The notes beneath the pieces were generated by a model. That model did no database searches. It was not told the DNA's origin and saw only the letters and a list, made by a program, of their open reading frames with translations. This document shows positions 14,414 to 20,598 of a stretch of 20,598 nucleotides of DNA, one piece after another. A program made the translations under genes and the position numbers. How positions within the stretch are numbered: the stretch's first letter is position 1; each line of letters starts with the position of its first letter. The DNA is from Candidatus Omnitrophota bacterium (GTDB lineage: Bacteria > Omnitrophota > Gorgyraeia > Gygaellales > Profunditerraquicolaceae), in assembly GCA_028719265.1 (NCBI GenBank), contig JAQUKF010000006.1, positions 1-20,598 of the forward strand. Reading direction: 5' to 3'.

Positions 14414-15027
14414 TGCTGCGATACGAGAATAGCCTTCGGGAAAAAGGATATGATCTGGTTATCGGCGTAGATGAGGCCGGACGGGGACCTTTGGCCGGCC
14501 CGGTAGTAGCCGCTGCGGTCTTACTTAATGACCGTAATTTCCGCAGCCGCATTGACGATTCAAAGAAATTAAGCCCTAACGAGAGAAGGAGGGCGTTCTT
14601 TGAAATCAAGAAGAAATCTTTGCACGCGATCGCTTCGGTAAGCCATCGCCAGATCGACCGCATAAATATACTTGAGGCCACCATCCTGGCCATGAGAAAG
14701 GCTCTCCGGAAGCTCCTGGCGCAGCTGGGCCCTTCGGAATTTAAGCGCGCCTTCGTAATCATTGACGGCAATATGCGGCTTAAGCTTGATCTTCCTTACC
14801 GCAGCATCGTTAAAGGGGACGCCAAATCCTTAAGCATTGCCGCTTCATCCATACTGGCTAAAGTTCACCGGGATAAGCTTATGGAAAAATATCACGCGGT
14901 TTATCCCGCTTACGGTTTCGATAAACATAAGGGTTATCCTACTGCCGAGCACCGTAAAGTCCTGGAAAGGATCGGTCCCTCGGAGATACACCGCAAGAGT
15001 TTTCTAAGGTGCCTGGAGAAAATTTAG
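14413..15027 (+). CDS. rnhB: Ribonuclease HII
   Basis: Cleaves RNA in RNA-DNA hybrids and removes misincorporated ribonucleotides. Active-site acids are visible: Asp20 and Glu21 in GVDEAGRGPLAGPVV, Asp118 in IIDGN, and Asp136 in KGDAKSLSIAASSILAK. The conserved YGFDKHKGYPT follows. 204 residues is typical. The GTG start at 14413 overlaps the rplS stop by one base; it keeps an N-terminus of ordinary length before the catalytic Asp. The 3' end overlaps yraN. The rplS-rnhB-yraN order is widespread. Confidence 0.96.
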   Translation: MLRYENSLREKGYDLVIGVDEAGRGPLAGPVVAAAVLLNDRNFRSRIDDSKKLSPNERRRAFFEIKKKSLHAIASVSHRQIDRINILEATILAMRKALRKLLAQLGPSEFKRAFVIIDGNMRLKLDLPYRSIVKGDAKSLSIAASSILAKVHRDKLMEKYHAVYPAYGFDKHKGYPTAEHRKVLERIGPSEIHRKSFLRCLEKI

Positions 15028-15389
15028 AATTCGGCAAGCTGGCGGAAGAAGCCGCGGCAGAGTACTTAAGAGGCTGCGGATATAAGATCATCAGCCGTAA
15101 TTTTAAGAGCAGGCACGGGGAAATAGACATAATCGCCGAAGATAAAGGCGTTATCTGCCTGGTAGAGGTAAAGGCCCGGCATTCGGTTTCCTTCGGCAGG
15201 CCGGCTGAGGCGGTTTCCTCTTTTAAACAGGAACGGATTTCCCGGGCGGCACTATGTTATTTAAAACAAAACAGGCTGCTTGAGAGTCCGGCGCGTTTTG
15301 ATGTAGTATCGGTATTAGAGACAGGCGCAAACCGGAAAATCGAGCTGATCAAGAATGCTTTTGAATTAAACCCTGATCTTGCTCCTTAA
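15009..15389 (+). CDS. yraN: UPF0102 family nuclease-like protein YraN
   Basis: Small protein of the YraN/UPF0102 family, related in fold to Holliday-junction resolvases and restriction endonucleases; its physiological role is not settled. Seen: FGKLAEEAAAEYL, GYKIISRNFKSRHGEIDIIA and ICLVEVKARHS. These give the Glu/Asp/Glu-x-Lys arrangement of the PD-(D/E)XK fold, so the catalytic residues are retained. 126 residues is normal. The GTG start at 15009 lies inside rnhB (19-base overlap); no better start is present before FGKLAEE. Confidence 0.9.
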   Translation: MPGENLEFGKLAEEAAAEYLRGCGYKIISRNFKSRHGEIDIIAEDKGVICLVEVKARHSVSFGRPAEAVSSFKQERISRAALCYLKQNRLLESPARFDVVSVLETGANRKIELIKNAFELNPDLAP

Positions 15390-15393
15390 GGAT

Positions 15394-15957
15394 ATGGAAT
15401 ACAAAAACCAAAATTTATCTAAGTACCTGGATGATCTTTCCGCCAGGGTTTCGGCTCCCGGGGGAGGCTCTGCCGCCGCCCTGACCGCGGCCATGGGCGC
15501 CGGATTGATCGCTATGATGGTGAATTTTACCCTGGGGAAGCCGGGTTACGGAGCTTTTGAGGCGGAGCTGAAAAAAACATTGGCAAAATCCGAAAGACTG
15601 AGGAATGATTTCCTGGACCTGGTGGATTTGGATGTGGTTGCTTACCGAAGCAGGGATATGCGCAAGGCCCTGGATGTGCCGCTGATGCTGGCCAGGCTTT
15701 GCTGTGAGGCTGCGAAATTATGCCCTCCCTTGTTAAAAAAAGGCAATCCTAACCTGATCACTGACTTGGCGATAGCCGCGATATTCTTTGAAGCGGCTTT
15801 TATTTCCGCCTGTTTTAACGTAGAGATAAATTTAAAGAGTTTAAACGACAAAAGGCTGGCCCGCGGGATCAGGAAGGAAATAGGCCAAAATACCAAGACA
15901 ATTCAAAAGATCCGTAAAAATACGGAGGCGCAGGTTGGCAAAATTATTAGAGGGTAA
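15394..15957 (+). CDS. fchA: Methenyltetrahydrofolate cyclohydrolase / cyclodeaminase family protein, compact
   Basis: Member of the FTCD C-terminal/FchA family; FchA hydrolyses 5,10-methenyl-THF to 10-formyl-THF, or the reverse in the Wood-Ljungdahl direction. Hallmarks: YLDDLSARVSAPGGGSAAAL (residues 11-30), MGAGLIAMMVNFTLGK, the probable catalytic Asp80 in DLDVVAY, KGNPNLITDLAIAA and NVEINLKSLND. Between DVVAY and VPLMLARLC about 25 residues are missing compared with clostridial FchA, including the conserved lysine/proline helix (K-x-P-K). I prefer the ATG at 15394, which gives the usual N-terminus, although AAGGA is only one base away from it. An in-frame TTG at 15379 would overlap yraN and has no ribosome binding site. 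It overlaps folD by 23 bases. Context (folD, metF, acsB) supports a folate role. Confidence 0.85.
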   Translation: MEYKNQNLSKYLDDLSARVSAPGGGSAAALTAAMGAGLIAMMVNFTLGKPGYGAFEAELKKTLAKSERLRNDFLDLVDLDVVAYRSRDMRKALDVPLMLARLCCEAAKLCPPLLKKGNPNLITDLAIAAIFFEAAFISACFNVEINLKSLNDKRLARGIRKEIGQNTKTIQKIRKNTEAQVGKIIRG

Positions 15958-16789
15958 AACTATAGCTTTGAAGATCCAGGAAGGGATCAGGCAAGAAGTA
16001 CGATCCTTAGGCTTTACTCCCGTATTGGCCGGTATCATAACCGGGGAAAACTCCGCCTCTGAGACTTATGTCGAATCGCAGAGAAAAATCGCCAAGGGCT
16101 TAGGAATAGATTACCAGCTTCATAAAATGAAGGCGGATATCCCGGAAGAAGAATTAGTCGCTTTTATAGAAAAGTTGAATGCGGATAAACTGGTCAACGG
16201 GATAATTGTCTTGATGCCGTTGGCGCCCCGCATAGACCGTAAAAAGGTCATTCGTTCTATTTCTCCGGATAAAGACGCAGAGGGGATCCACCCGGCCAAT
16301 ATCGGCAGGGTTTTATTGGGCAAGGCCAGGATCGTTCCTTGTACGGCCAGCGCGGTAATGGAGTTATTGGGTTATACGGGAATAGGCTTATACGGTAAAG
16401 AAGTGGTAGTTGTAGGATGGAGTGAAATTGTCGGTAAACCGGTAGCATGTCTTTTATTGGAAAAACTGGCCACTGTCAGCATATGCCATATTGGAACCAG
16501 CGAGGCGGGGGATCTTGAAGAATATGTCAGGAGGGCCGAAGTCCTGGTCGTGGCCGTCGGCAAAGCCGGCCTGATCAAAGGTGAATGGATCAAGCAGGGG
16601 GCAGTCGTTATCGACGTCGGCATCAACCGCATCGGGGGCAAGCTTGTGGGGGATGTGGATTTTGAGAAGGCTCAAGAACGCGCTTCCTATATTACCCCCG
16701 TTCCCGGGGGAGTGGGGCCGTTGACCGTAACCATGCTTATGCGTAACCTGGTAGAATCAGCAAGGTTTCAGGGCAAGCTTCAGGGATGA
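15935..16789 (+). CDS. folD: FolD-family methylenetetrahydrofolate dehydrogenase with altered cyclohydrolase site
   Basis: FolD normally both oxidises 5,10-methylene-THF and hydrolyses methenyl-THF. Family features are clear: PVLAGIITGENSASETYV, SPDKDAEGIHPANIGR, the Rossmann stretch VVVVGWSEIVGKP, VIDVGINR and SYITPVPGGVGPLTV. 284 residues is normal. Three active-site positions differ from E. coli FolD: Lys54 of YVASK is Gln49 (YVESQ), Gln98 of VQLPL is Leu93 (VLMPL), and Asp121 of KDVDG is Glu116 (KDAEG). The tyrosine (Tyr45) is kept. The first two are considered essential for cyclohydrolysis. The usual Arg of the GRS-type dinucleotide loop is Trp162. The start is TTG at 15935 with GGAGG six bases upstream, inside fchA. 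A probable monofunctional dehydrogenase paired with FchA. Confidence 0.95.
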   Translation: MAKLLEGKTIALKIQEGIRQEVRSLGFTPVLAGIITGENSASETYVESQRKIAKGLGIDYQLHKMKADIPEEELVAFIEKLNADKLVNGIIVLMPLAPRIDRKKVIRSISPDKDAEGIHPANIGRVLLGKARIVPCTASAVMELLGYTGIGLYGKEVVVVGWSEIVGKPVACLLLEKLATVSICHIGTSEAGDLEEYVRRAEVLVVAVGKAGLIKGEWIKQGAVVIDVGINRIGGKLVGDVDFEKAQERASYITPVPGGVGPLTVTMLMRNLVESARFQGKLQG

Positions 16790-16828
16790 GCCTTCGCTGT
16801 GCCCTTTATTGTTTAAGAAAAGAAAGAA

Positions 16829-17698
16829 ATGACATTTAAAGAGAAATTACAATCAGGCAAATTCCTGGTTACTTCCGAGGTCGGGCCGGCCAAGGGGATC
16901 CACACGGACCGGCTGCTCGAAGAAGCGGAATTGTACCATAAAGGTTCCGATGCGATAAACGTCACCGACCTGCAGAGTTCGGTAATGCGCCTGGGTTCGC
17001 TTACGGTAAGTTACCTTCTTAAACAGAAGGGGTTTGAGCCGATCTATCAGTTGACCTGCCGCGACCGCAACCGGCTGGCCCTTCAGTCGGACCTGTTGTC
17101 CGCCGCCGCCCTGGGGATAGAGAATGTTTCGATCCTTACCGGCGACCATCCGGTGCTGGGAGACCATCCCGAAGCTAAACCGGTATTCGACCTGGATTCG
17201 GTCCAATTATTGCAGGTAGCCAGGAAGCTGGAATCCGGCCAGGATATGAAAGGTAACCCTCTGGAAGGAAACGCTCCCAAGTTTTGTCTCGGGGCGGTAG
17301 TCAACCCCGGCGCCGAGCCACTGGAGCCGCAGATCATAAAAATGGAGAAAAAAATAGCCGCCGGAGCGGAATTTTTCCAGACCCAGGCCATTTTTGACCC
17401 GAAGGTGTTTGAGAATTTTATTGCCAAGACAAGGCATCTCAAGACGCCGGTAATAGCGGGGATCGTTTTATTGAAGTCGGCATCCATGGCCCGCTACATG
17501 AACGAACACGTAGCCGGCGTATCTGTCCCGGATGAACTGATCGGGGAGATGGAGGAATCCAAAGATAAAGCCGCTTCCTCGGTCAAGATAGCCAGCCGTT
17601 TGATCAAAGAATTAAAACCTATGTGCCGGGGCGTGCATATCATGCCTATCGGCTGGAGCAAGATTTTACCTCAAGTTTTGGAGACATCCGGATTGTAA
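16829..17698 (+). CDS. metF: Methylenetetrahydrofolate reductase
   Basis: Flavin-dependent reduction of 5,10-methylene-THF to 5-methyl-THF, here most likely for the methyl branch of the Wood-Ljungdahl pathway. Signatures: FLVTSEVGPAKG with the conserved acid Glu17, DAINVTDLQSSVMRLGSL, PIYQLTCRDRNRLALQSDLL, ILTGDHP, LGAVVNPGAEP, GAEFFQTQAIFD and the end GVHIMPIGWSKILPQVLETSGL. 289 residues matches the short acetogen-type enzyme without a regulatory domain. A 39-base gap precedes it, with a weak purine-rich ribosome binding site. In many acetogens MetF works with the zinc/iron-sulfur protein MetV; no metV is adjacent. It is directly followed by acsB. Confidence 0.96.
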   Translation: MTFKEKLQSGKFLVTSEVGPAKGIHTDRLLEEAELYHKGSDAINVTDLQSSVMRLGSLTVSYLLKQKGFEPIYQLTCRDRNRLALQSDLLSAAALGIENVSILTGDHPVLGDHPEAKPVFDLDSVQLLQVARKLESGQDMKGNPLEGNAPKFCLGAVVNPGAEPLEPQIIKMEKKIAAGAEFFQTQAIFDPKVFENFIAKTRHLKTPVIAGIVLLKSASMARYMNEHVAGVSVPDELIGEMEESKDKAASSVKIASRLIKELKPMCRGVHIMPIGWSKILPQVLETSGL

Positions 17699-17722
17699 TA
17701 TTTTTACCTCTGTCCTTTGAGC

Positions 17723-20281
17723 ATGCCAAACCTACCCCAGATACCCGGAGCCAGGAAAAAAGGAGTGGTTCTTTTAAGTTCCGAAGAGGATCTTAAAAAG
17801 ATAGACGGATACCACATCAATGATACCGTTTGTATCGACGGCCCGCTTGATTTGGCTGTCGGCCTGGCGGAGAAAATCAACAGTAAGCATAAAGTCGCAA
17901 TCAAGATCGTAACGCAGGGGCTTCCCCCGGGAAATACTCCCGAAGAGGTCGAGGTCATAAACAGCCCGATAAAGGAGATTGTAGGCGAAGGCAGGGCGGA
18001 GGCGGTTAAATTCCAGAACGGCAAGGCTGTCGGCGTATGCCTGGTTGTGTTTATGGATAAGTCGATGTCCGCAGTTTTCGAGAGGGACCAGGAGAAAGGT
18101 TCTTTTGAGCCGCTGGCGCAGCTCGGGATAAATGGCGCAGACAATATATTGGAACTTAGCCGTCAAGCCCTGGAGAAGGCGGTCAATCAAAGAGGCCAGG
18201 AAGCAAATGTTGAGTTTTCGGGGACGGATTATTACCTGCCCTTGATATACGCTTTATTGAATATAGAAGTAAAGACCCTGGCCGATTGCCAGCTTGTTCT
18301 TTCCCAGTCTGAAAAACTGATAAGGAATGAAGCTGCGCTCAACGGTTTGTCGATATATGGGTTGGGAGGAGGCCTGAATAAAGGGTTAGCTTCTTTGTTT
18401 TGCGCAGAGATCTTGGTTTCCATCGCGGCATCTCAAAGCAATGACCCTGATCCCGGTACGGGTTTTATCCCGGACAAGGTCTTGAGGTCATTGGGCCTTC
18501 AGTTGGTTGACGGGAGGATTTCCGGCATAGCCGTAATCCTCGGCCCGGCCAGGGATGAAGAGTCTGCCGCGGGTCTGATCCGCGATTTCCAATCTAGAGG
18601 GATTGTCAGCCTGCTCGCCGGTTCAGTTAACGGGTTGACTTTCAGGCGGCAGCTTGAAAAAGCGGGTATCCGGACCGGGCTTGAGAATTATATAATTGAG
18701 CTGGGAGAAGATTGCCTTTCTGTCGTCTATGCCTTGGATTTTGCATCGCGCGCACCCCTGATCTACGGCGGCAATAAGCCCGGTCAATGGGAGCTTATTA
18801 CAGATTACCTGCGTAACCGCCTGCCCGCATTTATACTTTTGCTCGGACACGTTGATGAAACTTTAGCTGCCGAATGCTTAGGCGCTATGTCCCTGGGTTT
18901 CCCGGTGATCACCGACCTGGATATCCCGCAGATACCCAGGATCGAGACGACTTTGTTCGAGGCCCTGGTAACGGAGAAGGATTACCGGAAGATCCCCGGA
19001 AAATGCGTATTGACCCGCGGGGTCAAGGCGAGAATTTGCGAACCGGCTATACCTGTGCCGTATTCATCCGCATTCGAGGGGGAGCGTGTACGCAAAGAGC
19101 AGTTGGCGGTTGAGTTTGGAGGCAAGGCCGGTCCGGCCCTGGAGCTGCTGGGTATAAAAAGCGAGACAGAGGTAGAAGACGGTAGGGTGGAGTTAAACGG
19201 CATAGACATCGAATACGCCGGCCCGCAGGCAGATCTCCAGTCTTTGGCTATCGTCGTGGATGTCTTTGGACGCAAGATGCAAAAGGATTTTGAGCCGGTC
19301 CTGGAGCGTCAGATAAACCGTTTTATAAACTACTGCGCGGGAGTGATGCATGCGGGCCAGCGCGACTTGGCCTGGATAAGGATTTCCAGGGAGGCTTTTG
19401 AGAAGGGTTTCAGGCTTAAGCATCTGGGGGTTGTCCTGCATGCCATGCTGCATCAGGAGTACGGCGCAATAGTTGATAAGGTTCAGGTGAGGATTTATAC
19501 CGGACGTACCGATGTGGACAGGCTGATTGCGGATGCCCGGAAGGTTTTCGACGAACGCGATGAACGCCTGGACCGCCTGACCGACGAGAGCGTGGATACT
19601 TTCTATTCCTGTACGTTGTGCCAGTCCCTTGCCCCAAATCACGTCTGTATGCTTACGCCCGAGCGCCCGGGATTATGCGGAGCGTATTCCTGGCTGGACG
19701 CCAAGGCTTCTTTCGAGATCGTCCCTACCGGACCGAACCAGCCGGTTCAAAAGGGAGGGCTTTTGGATGAGCGTCTCGGACAATGGGAGGGAATAAATAA
19801 GTTTGTTTACGAAAAATCAAACAAATCCATAAAGTCGGTAAGCTTGTATTCTTTAATGCGTTCCCCGCAGTCTTCATGCGGGCTCTTTGAATGCATCGCG
19901 GTTGTTGTCCCGGAGGCAAACGGCGTTATGGTCGTCAACCGCGAATACCCGGGCCTTACTCCTTCAGGTATGAATTTTTCGGCTTTAGCCGGGCTGGCAG
20001 GAGGCGGGATGCAGGTTCCCGGTTTCCTGGGGATAAGCAAGATATATATATCAAGCGGGAAATTCATTTCTGCCGAAGGAGGGTTAAGACGGATAGTCTG
20101 GATGCCCAGAGAATTAAAAGGGCTGTTGGCGGAGAGATTGAAGAAAAGAGCCAGGGAGATCGGCGAATTCGACCTATTGGATAAGATTGCCGATGAAACG
20201 GTCGCGGTAAACTCCGAAGAGCTCCTGGATTTCTTGAGAAAAGCGGGACACCCGGCTTTAAGTATGGAGCCGGTTATTTAG
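17723..20281 (+). CDS. acsB: Acetyl-CoA synthase (CODH/ACS complex) with N-terminal extension and atypical A-cluster
   Basis: Makes acetyl-CoA from CO, a corrinoid-bound methyl group and CoA at a Ni-Ni-[4Fe-4S] A-cluster. The body aligns well with the Moorella enzyme: TDYYLPLIYALLNIE, GFPVITDLDIPQIP, SAFEGERVRK, IVVDVFGRKMQKDFEPVLE, VDTFYSCTLCQSLAPNHVC, GLTPSGMNFSALAGLAGGG, ISAEGGLRRIVWMP and GHPALSMEPVI. The cluster cysteines Cys630, 633, 642 and 652 match 506, 509, 518 and 528. The nickel motif at 719-721 is Cys-Gly-Leu instead of Cys-Gly-Cys, with an extra Cys724 three residues on, and Phe512 is Leu636. About 124 residues precede the region where the 729-residue Moorella protein begins. 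The ATG at 17723 is preferred over the in-frame TTG at 17717; neither has a strong ribosome binding site. Numbering is from 17723. Confidence 0.96.
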   Translation: MPNLPQIPGARKKGVVLLSSEEDLKKIDGYHINDTVCIDGPLDLAVGLAEKINSKHKVAIKIVTQGLPPGNTPEEVEVINSPIKEIVGEGRAEAVKFQNGKAVGVCLVVFMDKSMSAVFERDQEKGSFEPLAQLGINGADNILELSRQALEKAVNQRGQEANVEFSGTDYYLPLIYALLNIEVKTLADCQLVLSQSEKLIRNEAALNGLSIYGLGGGLNKGLASLFCAEILVSIAASQSNDPDPGTGFIPDKVLRSLGLQLVDGRISGIAVILGPARDEESAAGLIRDFQSRGIVSLLAGSVNGLTFRRQLEKAGIRTGLENYIIELGEDCLSVVYALDFASRAPLIYGGNKPGQWELITDYLRNRLPAFILLLGHVDETLAAECLGAMSLGFPVITDLDIPQIPRIETTLFEALVTEKDYRKIPGKCVLTRGVKARICEPAIPVPYSSAFEGERVRKEQLAVEFGGKAGPALELLGIKSETEVEDGRVELNGIDIEYAGPQADLQSLAIVVDVFGRKMQKDFEPVLERQINRFINYCAGVMHAGQRDLAWIRISREAFEKGFRLKHLGVVLHAMLHQEYGAIVDKVQVRIYTGRTDVDRLIADARKVFDERDERLDRLTDESVDTFYSCTLCQSLAPNHVCMLTPERPGLCGAYSWLDAKASFEIVPTGPNQPVQKGGLLDERLGQWEGINKFVYEKSNKSIKSVSLYSLMRSPQSSCGLFECIAVVVPEANGVMVVNREYPGLTPSGMNFSALAGLAGGGMQVPGFLGISKIYISSGKFISAEGGLRRIVWMPRELKGLLAERLKKRAREIGEFDLLDKIADETVAVNSEELLDFLRKAGHPALSMEPVI

Positions 20282-20482
20282 GATGTTTGTTCATGTTCTT
20301 TTATTCATGTTCTGTATATATGTCCGGCAGGGTTAGCTAAATCAAGTCTAAAAGTACTTACACTTGTTCGCTTATACTCGCAAGTATTTCGCTGGATAAA
20401 ATCTATAAGGTGCTTACACTTGTTCGCTTATACTCGCAAGTATTTCGCTGGATAAAATCTATAAGGTACTCAAAATTATTTC
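20282..20482. other. AT-rich intergenic region after acsB
   Basis: No gene is seen here. It holds a short direct repeat TTCATGTTCT at 20290-20299 and 20304-20313, and then the 56-bp tandem repeats listed separately. I looked for a hairpin followed by a T run after the acsB stop and found none. It is clearly richer in A and T than the coding block to its left. Confidence 0.7.
20357..20468. repeat. Two tandem copies of a 56-bp repeat
   Basis: Copies at 20357-20412 and 20413-20468 differ only at the last base (G or A). Each begins CTTACACTTGTTCGCTTATA, contains an inverted pair ACTTG/CAAGT around a 14-base loop, and ends GGATAAAATCTATAAGGT. The 17 bases before the first copy look like a degenerate end of another unit (AAATC, then TCTAAAAGTA). 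No spacers occur between units. Confidence 0.95.
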
Positions 20483-20511
20483 TTGACGCAAGTGTATTAA
20501 ATGTATATAAT
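20483..20511 (+). promoter_or_regulatory. Sigma-70-type promoter, near-consensus
   Basis: TTGACG at 20483-20488 (five of six -35 consensus bases), a 17-base spacer, and a perfect TATAAT at 20506-20511. Transcription to the right would start near 20518-20520. An interrupted palindrome CTTG-ACG-CAAG (20482-20492) covers the -35 box and could be an operator. It is the clearest promoter in the window and marks the start of a new transcription unit. Confidence 0.75.
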
Positions 20512-20522
20512 TAGTGCAATAA

Positions 20523-20559
20523 AATGAATATCCATTCCTTACCCAAATTCATATTCATT
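20523..20559. repeat. 9-bp inverted repeat downstream of the promoter
   Basis: AATGAATAT (20523-20531) is exactly complementary to ATATTCATT (20551-20559) across a 19-base loop. It begins just past the expected transcription start, so it could be an operator or a 5' hairpin. It also overlaps the possible coding start, and chance in AT-rich DNA is possible. Confidence 0.45.
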
Positions 20560-20598
20560 ACAATAATTACATTTTGCGTTTTTTGCTTTCCTGATTTG
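20524..20598 (+). CDS. Possible start of an exported or membrane protein (3' partial)
   Basis: An ATG at 20524 opens a frame that runs uninterrupted for 25 codons to the edge of the window. The peptide is MNIHSLPK followed by a hydrophobic run FIFITIITFCVFCF, like a signal peptide or membrane anchor. The promoter's TATAAT ends 12 bases before the ATG, so the transcript would be nearly leaderless, and no Shine-Dalgarno sequence is visible. Product unknown. The real start could instead lie beyond the window. Confidence 0.4.
   Translation, partial: MNIHSLPKFIFITIITFCVFCFPDL

Noticed and set aside
20357..20468. CRISPR array
   Set aside because: Only two units, directly joined with no spacers between them, and no cas genes nearby.

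Overview
The window is a dense, one-directional (+ strand) stretch of bacterial chromosome. It holds 20 confident protein genes, a possible 21st cut by the right edge, and no RNA genes or transposons. Gene order, the Wood-Ljungdahl genes, about 50% GC and heavy start/stop overlap suggest an uncultured anaerobe. My best guess is Candidatus Omnitrophota or a related PVC-side lineage. This is inferred from content, not from a marker comparison. TTG and GTG starts are used alongside ATG.

Bases 1-7609 are a translation/transcription block: proS (5' end missing), a CpaF/TadA-type secretion ATPase, rimP, nusA, infB and trpS. Bases 7611-9402 hold chromosome maintenance genes: scpA overlapping ruvB, without scpB, ruvA or ruvC. 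Bases 9411-13282 carry the three tRNA-level steps of queuosine synthesis (queH, queA, tgt), with a secreted GHL10-type glycosidase-like protein between queH and queA. Bases 13273-15389 are the familiar trmD-rplS-rnhB-yraN group.

Bases 15394-20281 are folate and Wood-Ljungdahl genes: fchA (methenyl-THF cyclohydrolase), folD (methylene-THF dehydrogenase), metF (methylene-THF reductase) and acsB (acetyl-CoA synthase). Together they would carry a methenyl-THF one-carbon unit to methyl-THF and build acetyl-CoA from a methyl group, CO and CoA. Formate-THF ligase, CO dehydrogenase, the corrinoid protein, the methyltransferase and MetV are not in view.

The last 317 bases are AT-rich. They hold two tandem copies of a 56-bp repeat, a near-consensus sigma-70-type promoter, and the first 25 codons of a possible exported protein.

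The most interesting signals are these. (1) The acetyl-CoA synthase has lost the second cysteine of its Cys-Gly-Cys nickel motif (now Cys-Gly-Leu) and carries a long N-terminal extension. (2) FolD has lost the lysine, glutamine and aspartate of its cyclohydrolase site and sits next to a dedicated cyclohydrolase gene. (3) A leader element is shared by nusA and rplS: a stem followed by a nearly invariant 17-base sequence. (4) The ProRS lacks its editing domain, and the TrpRS has an iron-sulfur cysteine pattern. No clear rho-independent terminator was found.
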